A DNA stretch of 64,000 nucleotides from Dermacentor variabilis (GCF_050947875.1 NC_134568.1:248948767-249012766), one strand, 5' to 3'. Shown: positions 1 through 12,345, counted from the stretch's first letter. Notes: generated from the letters alone by a model not told the origin. Numbers and translations are program-made.

Positions 1-3000
1 TTGCGCTCAATGACAGCTCGCTGCTCCCCGGGCGCAGCGCCGCGGCGCATAAAGCACGCTTGCGGCGGCGCCCCGTCCCGGGGTTGCCAGGGGCCGCCTC
101 GCAGCCGTGCGCTTAATCGGAAAGCCGACAAGCGAGAAACCGCCGCAAAGCAAACAAAACGCCCGCCTCTGCAAGGCTTGTTGTCAGCGGATCGGCGTCT
201 GTTTACGGCCGCGATGTGTTTGTAGACGTGCCTGCCGAGGAGGGGGCCACCACATTTTTTTTATATGTATTATTATTAGTAGTAGTAGTAGTGGTTCGTC
301 TCCTTCTTCTCCCGGCGCCGAAAGAAAACGTCGCCCTGCCATTCTGTGGCGCTACAGCGGCCGGGCTTAGCGCGCCTCCGCAGGCAGCCGACGAGTGACG
401 GTCGCCCGCGGCAGCGCGAGCCGCGACTCGAACAAGGGACTTCGCCACGGTTACGACCTGCACGACTCCTTTACTGCGGCCCACAATATCCGCTGGTGCG
501 CGGCGTTTCCTGCGTGCCTGCTTGTCTGCCTGCCTGCCTGTCGAAATATCTTTCGCGTTGCGCTCACGCGCCTGTGTAAACGGTGCTGTACAAGCGCAGC
601 CTATATAGTGTCTAGTTTTCCATGTCGTGATGTGAGTTTGCGGTTCGGATTTTCTTGGCGAATCTTTCAGATGAAGAGCTGCACACCTGTACATATTTGT
701 TTAATCGCTATTGCAGCAACACCTGTATACGTGTTGCAGAACGCAGACTTTGCACCCTCTATACCCCAATAACTTTCCCTTCAGCAACACTTCGTTTATT
801 TTTGCGGATCATGTGCACCCTGTGGCCCTATACTCGGACATGAAGTCACCCCAGCAGCAAGCAAACATTCCCGAAGGGCGGCGCGCATCATACATTTGCT
901 GCACAAGCGAGACCGCAGCGTGTATACAGGTCCACTGTCGCCTATGTATAGCGGATGTAAATTGCATCAAGTGCAACTCAACTGCATGCCAACTTAGCAC
1001 CCATAAGCTAAGTGATCGCTTTGATTAAAATATAGGCACAAATCGGTCTGAGCATGTAGATTTGATGGTGGCCATCAGGAACTATTGCACCAGGTGTCAA
1101 AAACTAGAAAATGCTTCACTCGTCTCAAGCTTCATCTCTGGACATCCCTGCTCCCTCCTCGCACACGCCCGTATAGCGACTGTGTTCCGTCTCTTCTGAG
1201 AACCGCCCAAGCAGCGTTAATCTCCCTTGGGGACCTGATGCACTGACCCCAACGGGAACCCGAGATGTAATGCAATAGGATGACATATTGTAAGCCGTCA
1301 ACAACACCTCCCTGCGTGGTTTTAAATACCGAAGCTATACGCGCTGCTGCAGCGACTCCTTCCTTTCGATGACAGTGCACGAGCTGGGCGAAAGAGATAA
1401 ATGCGAGAAGGTGCTCACTCATTCTTATCCCTGCCGGGTAACAAAGGCAGGTTAACGAGCTATTCGTCGGCTCTTTTCTTACTCCTCTGCTTTTCAATCA
1501 CTGAACTCGTTACGCGGCGACTGAGGCAAACCGCAAGCACGCGGCCTGCTTAAACCCCACCAAATGGCTCAACAAGGGCGCGTTATAGGGGCAACGCGCC
1601 CGCGTGGCTCGTAAGCCCCCGGTCGGCGCTGATCTCCTGGGCCCGGAACATGCGCATCTGGTGACCCGGTAAGCGGCGACGACTCACCTGCGGGGGTGCG
1701 CGGCGGACAAAGGGAGCGGACCAATCCCGCCGATCATCGCTGCAGGGCCGTGCGGCGAGTGCAATGACTTTTTACGAGCGCATTTAACGAGGACCGGACA
1801 CTTTGCGCAACAGGATGTGCACGCGGTCAGGTTCCCCGGAGCACAAGTGTTTTTCGGCCGGAGTAAACGCGCGCGGCAGTAAAGGCGAGACGAGGCCTCC
1901 GCCGCGCGGCGCTGTCGACTAATTGCGGCCGCCGTGAGCAGCACCGCGCCTGTTGTGCTGGTCTCACCCGGCCCCTAATACCCGGCGGATTAAGGTATAC
2001 GGCCACACGAGCCATACGCCGCCTGCTCTTTGACCGGTGCCGCCGCAACCACCATCGCCGACACCATCATCGGGCAGGTTTTTCATTGAGGATCGCGCAC
2101 CGCGGTGTGTACTACGGCGAAGCCGGAAGAGGGTTTATTTGCTCACGCTCTGTAGATACCCATATTACAACCGTGCGTGTAGCCGTCGTGGGAATATCGT
2201 CAGAAAGCGCCGACTGCGTATCGAAGCGGATATCGGGCTTCCTACACTGCCACCCGGCAAGCCCCCACTGTTTGTCGGTATACGTACACGCGAGGCGCGG
2301 GTACACGCTCTGGGCTAGATACACTCCATCTAGTCCGTCCGGCGCAACTGAATAGTTCGAACAGGTAACTTTGTCAAGAGCAGCCTTTCTACTATGAAAC
2401 AATATCTCAGCGTGAGCACGCAGCCTGCTGTATTCCGCAAGGTTTAGAGTAAATAAACATATTGCCCCACGCATGTGCCGCATTCTAAGACGATTTCTGC
2501 CGTTTCTTCAGTATGTCGCGTAATGGTACCTGCTACGCATTATCGTATGTGTTGCGCCTGCAAGTCAAGACCGTTCTTTAGCTCTTTATGGTGATACCTG
2601 GTTCTGGACTGCCTAGTTTCTTTCAGGTAACGGTTAACCTTACGTAATCCTGCATGAGGCCAGCAGCGAAAGCTTTCTCTCCCTTACACGTCACGAATCA
2701 CCAGAGTGATTCAATTCAGAGTGAACTGATCACGTTGTGTGATGAGGATCCAAGAGCGCATCAGTCCTCGCACCTGTCCCTTTCTAATGCAGAAGGTAGG
2801 GCTAGTTGGAAACTTGGCATTATTGTATGTTTCCAGCGCGTCTAAGAAATAAGAGGAAGGGAACAGGACAGAAAGAAACGCTGCTGTTTGACTGATGTTA
2901 CGGTAAAATATAATGGACCACGTGACCACATAAAAGACATCAAAGTGCATAATTATCAATAACCATCACTTATGGCTAGCACGTAGCCGCTGACATGAAG

Positions 3001-3899
3001 GTCATACAGTAATTATGTTCTTTTGTCATGCAAATCGTTTTATGTAATAATGTAGATCTTTAACTTTTATACTTTCCCCTGTTGGGAATTATTTTTTCGC
3101 ACTTGGACTACTCTTTCAAAGTTCACCAACCTTTCGCCCACAGTGACCTACACCGCTTTTTGTTCCTCCACTTGGCAATTCAGGAGTGGGACCAGTTGTT
3201 GAGGTCAGTAGCTGACGTAGTCAATGCAGATAAATTTTCATAAGCACCAAACCGATTTCTTTCGCTTACTAAAAGATCGCTAACATAAACACAAGGATGT
3301 CTTGCATTGCTTCCACCCCTGTGAAATGACATCAAATTTTCAATCTGACAACATGCTTTACTTATATTCCCATGCTGTTTTGAAGTAATTCTTTTATACT
3401 GCCGTGTTTGCTTTTCCAAATTGCTGTATTGTATTTTTCAATGCAAGTATTTTCTTGTATATTTCTACCTTTGTAAATGAGGAAGTGTATTTGTACTTCT
3501 TTATGCAAGTGTTTCTCTAAATTGTTTTCTAGCAGCACTGAACAAAATGTTTAGTACCGCGGTAATTTTTGTTGCGCACATGAAATTTTCGGTGTTCATT
3601 GTACTAGAATGTCTCCCACCCCTATGTAATGACCGATGGGCCTTTAGGGTAAGTGAAAGGAAAGAAAAAGAATAGGTGTATACATTGCGATAAATTGGTC
3701 GACTTAAGACGTTCGCAGGAGACCGTGGGCATATCACGCGCAATGAGAGTGAAAACAAAGAAAGAATAGACAATAATTAACAAACGAAATTACGTTCACT
3801 GAGGCCATATTACAGCTTCCGCTAGCACATCAACTAAGTTGACCGCAACCAAGCGTGAGGAATCTTTCGAAGACGACCACGCAATAGACATGTCTCTCG
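1..3899. other. Non-coding stretch, presumed Iroquois intron; GC-rich at 1-640 and 1520-2060
   Basis: No exon with homeodomain-like sequence is visible on the minus strand, so the next Iroquois exon presumably lies outside the window. Positions 1-640 and 1520-2060 are rich in CpG; 2500-3800 is AT-rich. Open frames here are short, overlap on both strands and show no recognisable domain. The GC-rich blocks could be cis-regulatory sequence of the gene, but that is inference. Confidence 0.4.
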
Positions 3900-3905
3900 A
3901 CTCAC
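3900..3905 (-). other. 5' splice donor of the Iroquois exon
   Basis: Read on the minus strand the junction is ACACTG followed by GTGAGT, a consensus donor. It lies where similarity to Iroquois proteins ends. Translation past it soon runs into unrelated sequence, so the intron starts here and runs towards position 1. Confidence 0.75.
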
Positions 3906-4193
3906 CAGTGTCGGGTAGAAGGCGGACGAGTCGACGGCAAGGTTCGCGTAGTCAGCTGCTGCGGCCGCCTGGTCTCCGTAGCCGGCGTTGTAGAAGCGCG
4001 GCGTGGCCAGCTGAGGGTAGCTGGACAGCAGGCGCGAGTCGTACGAGCCGGCCGCCGGCAGTGAGCACACGGGCCCGGAGGCCGCCGTGACCGGCGCAGC
4101 GCCGGGGGACTCGCCGACCAGCGGGCGCGCCGGTTCGCAGCACGCCGCCGTGGCAGGAGACGGAGAGTGGCCCGAGCCGCCGCCGCCCATCAG
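3906..4193 (-). CDS. Iroquois-class homeobox protein, N-terminal internal exon
   Basis: This is a 288-nt open segment (96 codons) read on the minus strand. It begins with a Leu-Met-Gly4-Ser stretch, then CCEPARPL, a region containing VCSLP and YDSRLLSSYPQLA, an alanine-rich patch, and ends in VDSSAFYPTL. Arthropod Iroquois proteins (araucan/caupolican) carry the same order: a Gly/Ser run, CCE.GRP, a Cys-containing VCSCQYDS..L.SY block, then VDSSAFY, upstream of the TALE homeodomain. The reading frame stops matching exactly at a GTGAGT donor (3905-3900), after the Leu codon, in phase 0. The proposed 5' end is the AG at 4195-4194, whose polypyrimidine tract is weak. Alternatively the ATG at 4190-4188 starts the protein; the GTG at 4217 is not a likely start. 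The family consists of nuclear transcription factors that pattern sensory, dorsal and head territories. The homeodomain exons are not in the window. The class call is confident; which paralogue (ara/caup or mirr type) is unknown. Confidence 0.8.
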
Positions 4194-4360
4194 CTGCACC
4201 GGCAGACCACGCCACACTTAAGTTTCTAAGCCACGGGTTGCTCACGTCCGTGTGTCTTAAGGGTCAGTAAACGATGACAGGGCGATATATGAGTATTTCT
4301 GGCGCAAGGGACAATGATGGCAAAACAGCGCCATGGGTTAACAACAACAACAAAAAGCCA

Positions 4361-4634
4361 GGGCCTGTATTCACAAAGCTTTTCGTTCGTAAGTGCTTTG
4401 CGCCATTGGCCGGCCGCCTCGCTAAAGTACGTCAAGCACGAGGATTGACTGGAATTTTCTCGTGCCAATAATACTGGTGCAAGAGCTTTTTGTGAAGGGC
4501 CCGTATTGAAAACGTTCTTGTAAAACTGTTCGTAAGAGCAGATGCCAATCAGTAGTGGTGATGGAGATATTATTAGCCAAGGTGACCGGCCATAGGGCAA
4601 AAGACACGAACGAAAACCTTTGCGAATTCGGCTC
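4361..4634. repeat. Fold-back MITE-like repeat, copy 1
   Basis: The left end (about 4361-4420) and the reverse complement of the right end (about 4577-4634) match over roughly 55-60 bp with mismatches. Both read a G-rich start, then TTC(A/G)CAAAG.TTTTCGTTCGT, then the ATTGGCCGG/ATGGCCGG core. The right half recurs at 52060-52190, so this is an interspersed family. There is no coding capacity and no confident target duplication. Confidence 0.6.
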
Positions 4635-6115
4635 CAGAGCTTGTACTCATGGGGCTTCCCTTACGTAAGAGTGTCCAGCCGATCATTCAGGCGCCGGCCA
4701 CTCATAAAGCGAGTGTCATGATTAAAAGACGCCTGCAGCGGCCACGGCCGATCTCGGACGACGCATACGAAAAATAACTCCGTGACTACTGAACGAGAAG
4801 CCGAATTGACAAGTGTTTTTGTTCCTTATGTTCACTAACATGGTTTACTTTATCTTTCAAACCTCGTTCGCGCAAGTACTATACTTCGTGAATACGGCCC
4901 AGACTGGTCACGTCGTGTGTTTGAGTTGCGCTGTCTTTGATAATACTATGCACAGTCTACGTGAAATAATATGTCTGCAGTGTTACCGCAGCTCTCGTGA
5001 TAGCGTGAAGTCGGAGACTAAAATTTGTGGCGGGAATCCGGTCGTCTTGTTAAGACAGCTTTAGCCTATCAGACTTGAAATTTTAGATCCAATTTTTCTG
5101 GATCTTGCAAGAACGTCGCTTTATATGTCTCCAGTGGTCAGCCTCTTTAAGACTTGTTTTGCAACATGTTCCATAGGAACACACGTGGAACATGTTTCCG
5201 AACAACCGACCAACTTGCTTCCCAACGGTCGGCCACTTTGTTCATCGACATCTGCATGTGGTTTCAAGCAACTTGTCATCCTACACAAATTAACAGCGTT
5301 GGCAACAGCAGAAATGTTGCGCATTTTAACAGACTCGGCAACGAAAACGAGTGACAGCGTTGGCTAAAATGTGCGGCCGCGTTATTTTCTCGGCGCGCAA
5401 TGATGCCATGACAATTTTTTTTATCTTTCCTTCTGTTTTCTTTTTGCTTTGTTTGAGGGGTACTTTTCATTCCCCATGCCAAAACGAAGTAACCGCACTC
5501 TTTTTTTTAAATTTATTTCAGTGTTAATGCGGTCCGGCGCAGTAGGCGGAGTGACACGTACTTTGGGGTTTGTCATATGGCCGATCACCGTGCCCCGCCC
5601 GTAGTATATCTGTCACGTGGCTATGTTGACGAGACAAGAGTTGCGTCCGAGCAGACTCCGATCGTGTAGTTCAACATATTTTTGCTTACAGACGTTGTTG
5701 CGCAACTATTAGCCGAAGAGCTTCGTCACCACTTGTTGAGTACGGGTTCCTTGTTCACACCCAAATAACATGTAGCCAAATAACGTGTTGAAATCATGCT
5801 TGCAAATCGCCGCCCTCTTAGTTTCTCTCTCTCCCGCTCTCTCTTTGCGTGCGTGCGTGCGTTGTCTCTTTTGTGACTAGCACGACCTGCAGTTATTTAT
5901 TTCTGTTCTTATACTGCCATACTTCTATTTGTCGTTCTTTTATATTAGTATTTGTGAGCTGTGATCTCGTTCATTCCCTTTTCTCTTTGCTCCCTTTTTT
6001 CGAATCTTCAATTTCTATCTTCACCTTATAGGCAGGCAATGTGGCCTTTGTTAGTTGCCAGCCTGCTTCTTCCCTTATTTTCTTCTCTGTCCATTGTATA
6101 GATGTTCTAAAACCA
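4635..6115. other. Non-coding, no gene seen
   Basis: A short piece at about 4885-4900 resembles the terminal motif of the fold-back repeat at 4361-4634. Around 5160-5200 the same AACATGT/GGAACATGT words recur in inverted arrangement. Open frames are short and unrecognised. Confidence 0.3.

Positions 6116-6214
<99 letters not shown>
6116..6214. repeat. (AAT)n microsatellite, about 99 bp
   Basis: Uninterrupted AAT/ATA trinucleotide repeat. Apparent poly-Leu and poly-Tyr frames through it are artefacts. Confidence 0.97.
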
Positions 6215-6559
6215 TTGTAGGTCGCCCATTGTGACAAGGCCACCAATAGCGAGGTTTTCGTCTTGTTGCGAACAATGTTAGCCAACTTATTGCTTAGTGT
6301 GAATAAGCGCTGAAGTGAGAAATGAGGAGGGTTGTATGTTTAATAAAATTGATGAAGTCCGCTTTCGTGTGCTCTTACTAAATCACAGAAGGTATACACT
6401 GACAGTGCTTTATTTGCTTTCTGTATACTTTAATGAAGGCATGCTAAGCATTTCAAGCTCCTTGCCACGGTGAAAACCAATACCTCAATTCCGGAAACCG
6501 ACCTCTACAGACCTGGTGGTGTCAATATGCACGTCCGGATGAAGCAGCGCTCTCAATGT

Positions 6560-6690
6560 TTACTCTCCTTTCTTTCCTCTATATTTATCCCTTAGCCCTT
6601 TCACTCCCTGTGTAGAGTAGCAAACCGGATGCGTGTATGGTTCACTTCCGTGCCTTTTTATTTTCTCTCCTTCTTTCTCTCGTTCGGCAG
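6560..6690 (+). repeat. LINE 3'-tail remnant (GTAG.GTAGCAAACCGGA family)
   Basis: Pyrimidine-rich sequence carries TGTGTAGAGTAGCAAACCGG, a diverged GTTCACTTCC block and a TTTCTCTC tail. This is the order seen after the stop codon of the LINE fragments at 11900 and 63020-63800. No coding part remains. Confidence 0.5.
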
Positions 6691-7211
6691 CAATATGTAA
6701 ACTGCGCAGTTATAAATAAATAAAAGTGACCACGTGATTTAATAGACTATGACACTTCAGAGATGCCATAGCACATCTGTGCTTTTTGATGCTGCTTTTT
6801 ACATGCTCGCCGCACCGATGATATTCTATCCATGTATGTCGGTTCGTCAGCAATAAAGCTCAGTTCTTAGTGTTCCCGACGACCTCTGAGCTTCTCCCTC
6901 ATCATAAATCTCTCTCCCTCTCTCTCAGTATGTAGTTCAGCGCTCGTAGCCTCAGTTTTACGTTTCCTGTGTCCTTTGTTCTTTCTGCGCTGCTGCTTAT
7001 TAAGTGCATTTGCACCTCCTCGCTAGTTGCCACTTGTTGACTTTACAAACGCAATTTAAGGGAGTGTTCTGCCAATGAACTACCATAATACTTCACTTCC
7101 TCCCCTCTCCCCCTACTTTTTCAATGCTGAATGCTGCTTCACTGCGTGTGCCTTTGACGACTACAACGCGTGATGGAAGAATCCAGCAGAGTTTGATAGT
7201 GCGGTGCACGT

Positions 7212-7214
<3 letters not shown>

Positions 7215-7245
<31 letters not shown>
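7215..7245 (+). repeat. Poly-G run of 31 bases
   Basis: Uninterrupted G homopolymer. It could form G-quadruplexes, and its length is the kind of figure assemblers get wrong. Confidence 0.97.
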
Positions 7246-7247
<2 letters not shown>

Positions 7248-7339
7248 CACGACGAATCTTCTCGTCTTGTGACGAACTCAACGATGAACGCTTCATTGTG
7301 TGCGTGTCTATGCATACTCTGAATTTTTCTTCATCTGTT

Positions 7340-7405
7340 CATCTTTCAGTCCCCTTTCCCTCAGTGGAGGGTAGTGAACCGGACTCAAACTGCTTAACCT
7401 CTCTT
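7340..7405 (+). repeat. Diverged LINE 3'-tail remnant
   Basis: CCCCTTTCCCTCAGTGGAGG then GTAGTGAACCGGACTCAAAC and a CTTAACCTC block resemble the GTAGGGTAGCAAACCGGA tail family. It is short and diverged, so the call is tentative. Confidence 0.35.
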
Positions 7406-8344
7406 AACCCCACATCATTTCTCTTTCTCGTAAGGGATATCAGTAGTCTTCGTGCCTAAAACCATTTGCTTCTTCTACCGCCTCCCTTCCCGTCGTTGCC
7501 CGCACGCTTCCTACCTCTTTCTGTCTGTCTCTCTGCAAGAAAAGAAAGATCACCCATTTTCGTATTTGGTCGCTAGGTTTTAAAGTTCCTTTTCTTCCAT
7601 ATATCTGTCCCATTTTCTAAAAATACTAATAGCGCTTTAATTTGCATCCGAAGGCTCTTCCACAGCTTTCTCAGGGAGAAGGTAGCGCATGGCACAACCA
7701 TCTCCCCAAACGGGGCACTGATCTAAGTTAGAAGTCCTCGAACTTGTGCCCATTTTAAAGTTGCTTCCTAAACGAAAATCTTGCCGGCCACTTCTCAAAG
7801 AAAGGTGAACTTTGCATGGCATGCACGTGATATGTTTCTTTCTAGCCGACTTCACCAAATGTTCTAAATATTTCTGATTCACGATTCAATTCGCATCAGT
7901 TGTATCGCATACTATAGGTTTACTTCTGTTGACAGGTTGAGAAATATCTGGTAAGTCCAAAACAGCTCTCCAGCTTGTTCCTTAGGTGCGTACGAAAGCC
8001 ATGATTATTCCTTCCACCGGCACCTCTATGTCGTAGGTTGTAAACCTTGCCTTACTCGGATCGACCGATTACGTCCGCTGCATAGCGTAGCCTGCCGCCT
8101 AAGCGCTTACATCCATCGGGTTGTTAGAAGCCACTTGTTCTGCTGGCTCAGAATGAGCTGAGCAAATTTGCATAACGAACGCATTGTCGCCATCCTGCGG
8201 CCTCAATAAAGACGCGCAGACACATTCTGTTTGCACAGCGCTCCTCGGTACGGCAGGCAGACAGGCGCCCCTAGGTATGAAACCATTCCCTGAAGAAGGC
8301 GCAACGAGGCATCCTCTTAGAGTAATGCTCTCTTTCCTTCCACC

Positions 8345-8347
<3 letters not shown>

Positions 8348-8384
<37 letters not shown>
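8348..8384. repeat. (CT)n microsatellite
   Basis: Uninterrupted CT dinucleotide repeat. Unlike several others in the window, no LINE tail is obvious beside it. Confidence 0.95.
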
Positions 8385-8388
<4 letters not shown>

Positions 8389-11300
8389 TGTTCCCGTCGA
8401 TCCATTTGATATTCTCCATCAGTAATCCCATGCACGCGTAAATAAAAACAAGAGCGAGAGAGAGAGAAACTTCTGACTGTATTGCATGGAATTTCTCAGA
8501 CTGCTTACTTGTGTAAGACGATGATGTCGCCCGTTCGGCATGTGATGCACAATACACATGGAACCTACATAAGGCAGAAGGCTCCTAGACAGAAATTTCC
8601 GTAATACCGAAGGAATAAAGTCGTAAGAGTAGAGACGAGGATCAAACTGACGAATTAAAATGCATAAAGTCGTAATTAGCCAGAATGTCACTATTTGAGT
8701 TTCCCGTGTATTAAAGATTCGACGAAAGCTGCAAGGCTCAGCATTTGAGAAAGAGGGGCACAAGGAAATATTCCTGCGCAGCATCGTTATTTGCACAGAT
8801 CAGATCTCAAGTAGTCCCCCCTATGCTATTTTTGTAAACGAACCTGAAACTGTTCATCACTCCTTTTTATCCTACCGTTCTATTCTCAATCCAAAGAAAA
8901 GGGCTTCTCAAAAGTCCGTTTTTAGAGCCTCGGCATTTCCCACACTTCCCCAATGATCCTTTCTCTCGGAGCCTCGGCTCTGGGCTTCAGCCACAGGGGT
9001 GTTTACCCTGCCATGTGCGATTTCCTTTACAATAACAAAATATTGCCGCACTAATTTAACAGTAATATTTATGTGCTCTCTTTAAAATCACCACACAAAT
9101 TCCGAGTTTCAGTTATCGGTTTTCACGTAAACTTGGTTTGTTTCCCCTTCTTGTTTTTTGCTTCTGTCTATCCCTTCAAATTCGTTTTGTTTTTCTATGG
9201 TAGACTGAACACTGAACTACGCGTGCTCTTTATTCATCCATAACTCGTTTATTATTCATGGAACCTTTAAACATAAACTTTATTACTATTACTACCACTA
9301 CTATTGCCATTTCTTCAGCTGTCGTTCTACCACCAGCTTCGTTGCCGATCATCCGTTGTGCGTATGTGCGAATGCTTGGGATAATCATCATATTGAAGGA
9401 TGCCTTTGTGTGTGCGCTGCTGCTGGTAAGAGTTCGTTGAACATGGTAAAAAACGTTTCTCGCTTTCGCCGCAGTGGTAACCAGATAAGCACCAGTTTGC
9501 ATTCTTTGCCAGTGAAAAATCGACAAATTTTATCCGGAGCCCTTCAGTGTACGGAATCTCTCATAGCCCGAATATTGCTCCAATTCGTCGAGCCCTACAA
9601 AACGAATCATTTTATTAGTTCCAGCAAAGCCTAATGTGCTTTTGCGCTTCGTCTCGCATCAGGTTCGTCGCTGGCGACGTGTGCAAATGTTAATATGCAG
9701 GGAAACACAGGAGCTGAGTTATTCCGAGCCCGTAATTTAGCGCACACCCGCCGGTTTAGCCATTGCACTACAGCCGTATATCAATCCATTTATGAGGAAT
9801 ACAGAGCCTTGGGCAGTGATATTGTAGCGATGCCTTGCGTTCTGCTCAATGCCACTCTTATAATCCACCGTTCAAGGAAGGCTGATCCCATTGATAGCGT
9901 GGGCGGAGCGTCGCTCTGAGCAATTACGAAGCGCGAAAAGGTATCGGAGAAGGCTTCGCTAAAAAAATTACGGCATCGGGTTCGCATCAGGCTAGCGTGC
10001 AAATGGTATAGAGCCGCGAGTCACTCGCTGATTTCTCGTCGTCGCGGAGCGTCGTTTTACTAAAGCCCATGCACTTTAGGACTAGCTTTCTATACGCTAT
10101 ATTAATTGAAACTTTCTGGTGTCACTCTAAAGCGCATACAGCGCAAGCGGTGTAAATATGAGAGAAGAAGCAAAGGCACTGTGAGGCGGCAACGCAACGG
10201 ACCGTCACTGACGCCGCTCGTCGGTAAACAAAAGCGTTTCGCGGCCTCATCGAAACGGCGCGTCGTGAGCATGGAGAGAAGGAGGCAGGATGGCTAACGC
10301 GCTCGCCGAGCTAAGAGGCGCAAAAGATGGCAGCGGAAGAGGAGAGCGAGCGAAATGAGGAGGCACGCACCTCGACGCAGGCAGTGAAAATTGAGAGAAA
10401 TCGCTGCTCACGCTTTCCTGCATCAACACACATCTTGCGCGACATTCTTTCGTGTCATGCATTAGGTTCGCCTGTCTTATTTGCCGAGTGAAGCGGAACC
10501 GGAAGCGCGATCAGACGGAAGTTGACGGGAAAAACAATATGGTACAGGCCGAGGTGCAGCTGCCGGCCCAGGGGCCGTGACAAATTACAACAGAGCCAGT
10601 GGACCGCTTTTTGTTCCAACCCTCCGCCCCCTCCTGGCCAAGGACGACGGCTGCTTCGGGCGATTGAAGCGACAGCGCCGCGACTTCGGCCCTGCGGATT
10701 AGCCTGACGTAGTCTCGGGCTCAGTGAAGCCTGCTACTGCTTTTGCTGCCACCGCGGCGCGCCCCACTCGTCACAGCCGGGCTCCCCACGAGCCTATGAG
10801 CCTTGCTTAGTGCCTCTAGCGCTTTCCCCCATATTTCCCCTTCCGGCCAGCTCTGTTTCGAGCACTAAAACCACACAAACAGTCCACGGCGCCTGCAAGC
10901 CGGAAGTTCAATTGAAATTCCCTCCGAGAGTAGACTCGACCCGCGCTTATGCGATTCAATACAGCCTCAGGTATACGTGTTTGCCGGCTGCAGGTACTTA
11001 GGGCGCGAACGATATAGGTTGAAAGGAACGGTGCCTTGAAAAAAAAAAATACGTTGAAAAGACAATGCAATTTCTGGTAGTATTGCGCTGAACGCATTCA
11101 CAGTGATCTTCGAGCGCAAGAAGAACGTAGACTATCTCGCGTACATTTATGTTCATTTTGATTCAGTGAGTACTTGGCGGGGAGAAATGCGTTTCTATGA
11201 TGGGGGCTATGAGTCGGACGGTTCTGGTGCGTTTAAACCCCTCAGGTATATAAGTCAATGAACCAAGAAATTATTGATGTATTGTATCTTTTTCTTTCTT

Positions 11301-11899
11301 TTGGCCTTCCAAACAGTAATGGAGCTAAGGAAAATTACAGAGTGGGCTAGTTGGCTGTACATAATTAAAACTGTTGCGCAAAGGCACGAGTCAACAGGAC
11401 TTACCTGCGAAAACGCTCGGCTGTCGTGTTTTGTTCTCACTCTTAAATCCTGTGCCTTCGTCGCTCTGTGCAACAGTTTTTACAATGGGACACCTTTCAA
11501 AAACATATTCCCGTTAGCTTATGTATTACTCTCTGGGACATATCTGTCTCTATGTACCTTAACAGAACCGAACACCTACGTAGTATTCTTATTTTCTTCC
11601 ACTGTAAAACTTCATTAAGCGATTTCTTGGTGAAGGGAAGCACTAGTGAACATTGTAAATGTTGCTGCAGGTGAATGGGGGGGAGGAGGGGGGAGGTCAA
11701 GCTTTGATTTGGAACAATCTCAGCGCCTCTTCTGAGCGGGAGCTTTTGTTATTTGTGCGCGGGGGCCTCTTGGCTTTGTGTATATTCTCATACGCCTGCG
11801 TATCTGCTCAAGACGTGTGCTCCCCTCTTGGCTCAAAAAAATTTCGATAAGAACCCATGTAACTGCTTGGCAGAACTGCAGTAATGTAGTAATTACAGC
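8385..11899. other. Non-coding, no gene seen
   Basis: Mostly AT-rich with a GC-richer patch at about 10180-10830. The stretch at about 9770-10020 looks like interspersed tick repeat sequence, but I cannot name the family. No exon with a recognisable domain and flanking splice sites was found. Confidence 0.3.
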
Positions 11900-12167
11900 T
11901 ATCGTATTGGAATGGCGAATTCACCAATGTGCGCTAAGTGCAAGTGTGAAGAGACCATCAGTCACCTTCTGTGCCACTCTTCGCTTCGATAATCAACGTG
12001 AGACTCTCCAATGTGCCTTAAATAGACTGGATGACAGGCCATTTACGGAAGCGAAGATCTTGGGAGCCTGGCCTCGCAGTTCAAAAGCCCAGAAAGCAGT
12101 TCGAGCGCTTTTTCGCTACCTGAGGGCAACAGACCTGAGTGCCCGACTATAGACATCCTACACCTAA

Positions 12168-12241
<74 letters not shown>

Positions 12242-12345
12242 ACTCCCCATTCCCCTCCCCACGTGTAGGGTAGCAAACTGGACTCAGTCTGGTTAACCTC
12301 CCTGCCTTTCTGTCTTCCCTTCTCTCTCTCTCTGCAGTAATGTGA
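11900..12345 (+). pseudogene. LINE C-terminal fragment with 3' tail (RNase H LINE family 2)
   Basis: The fragment begins in the zinc-knuckle region: YRIGMANSPMCAKCKCEE, then a His/Cys pair. A frameshift near 11985 follows, then NQRETLQCALNRLDDRPF continues to a stop at about 12150. The tail holds a long CT run and the GTAGGGTAGCAAACTGGA motif with GGTTAACCTCCCTGCC. It is almost identical in protein sequence to the minus-strand copy at 63160-63402. The enzyme would have been the RT/RNase H polyprotein of a non-LTR element; only its C-terminal tail survives, so it is non-functional and 5'-truncated. Confidence 0.85.
12170..12237. repeat. (CT)n microsatellite within a LINE tail
   Basis: Uninterrupted CT repeat of about 68 bp, lying between the stop codon and the 3' motif of the LINE fragment at 11900-12345. 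Confidence 0.97.

Noticed and set aside
1..3899. Homeodomain exon of the Iroquois gene within the window
   Set aside because: I looked on the minus strand for the conserved TALE homeodomain and found no such frame, so it must lie beyond the window.
3906..4217. Iroquois exon starting at 4217
   Set aside because: The frame opens with GTG at 4217, not ATG, and the residues before the Leu-Met-Gly4 stretch do not match the family. The AG at 4195-4194 or the ATG at 4190 are better starts.
5971..6285. Poly-Leu and poly-Tyr proteins
   Set aside because: Translation of the (AAT)n microsatellite. Similar Tyr-Ile, Ser-Leu and Val runs at 20.6, 28.4, 43.4, 44.2, 45.3, 56.6 and 62 kb are the same artefact.
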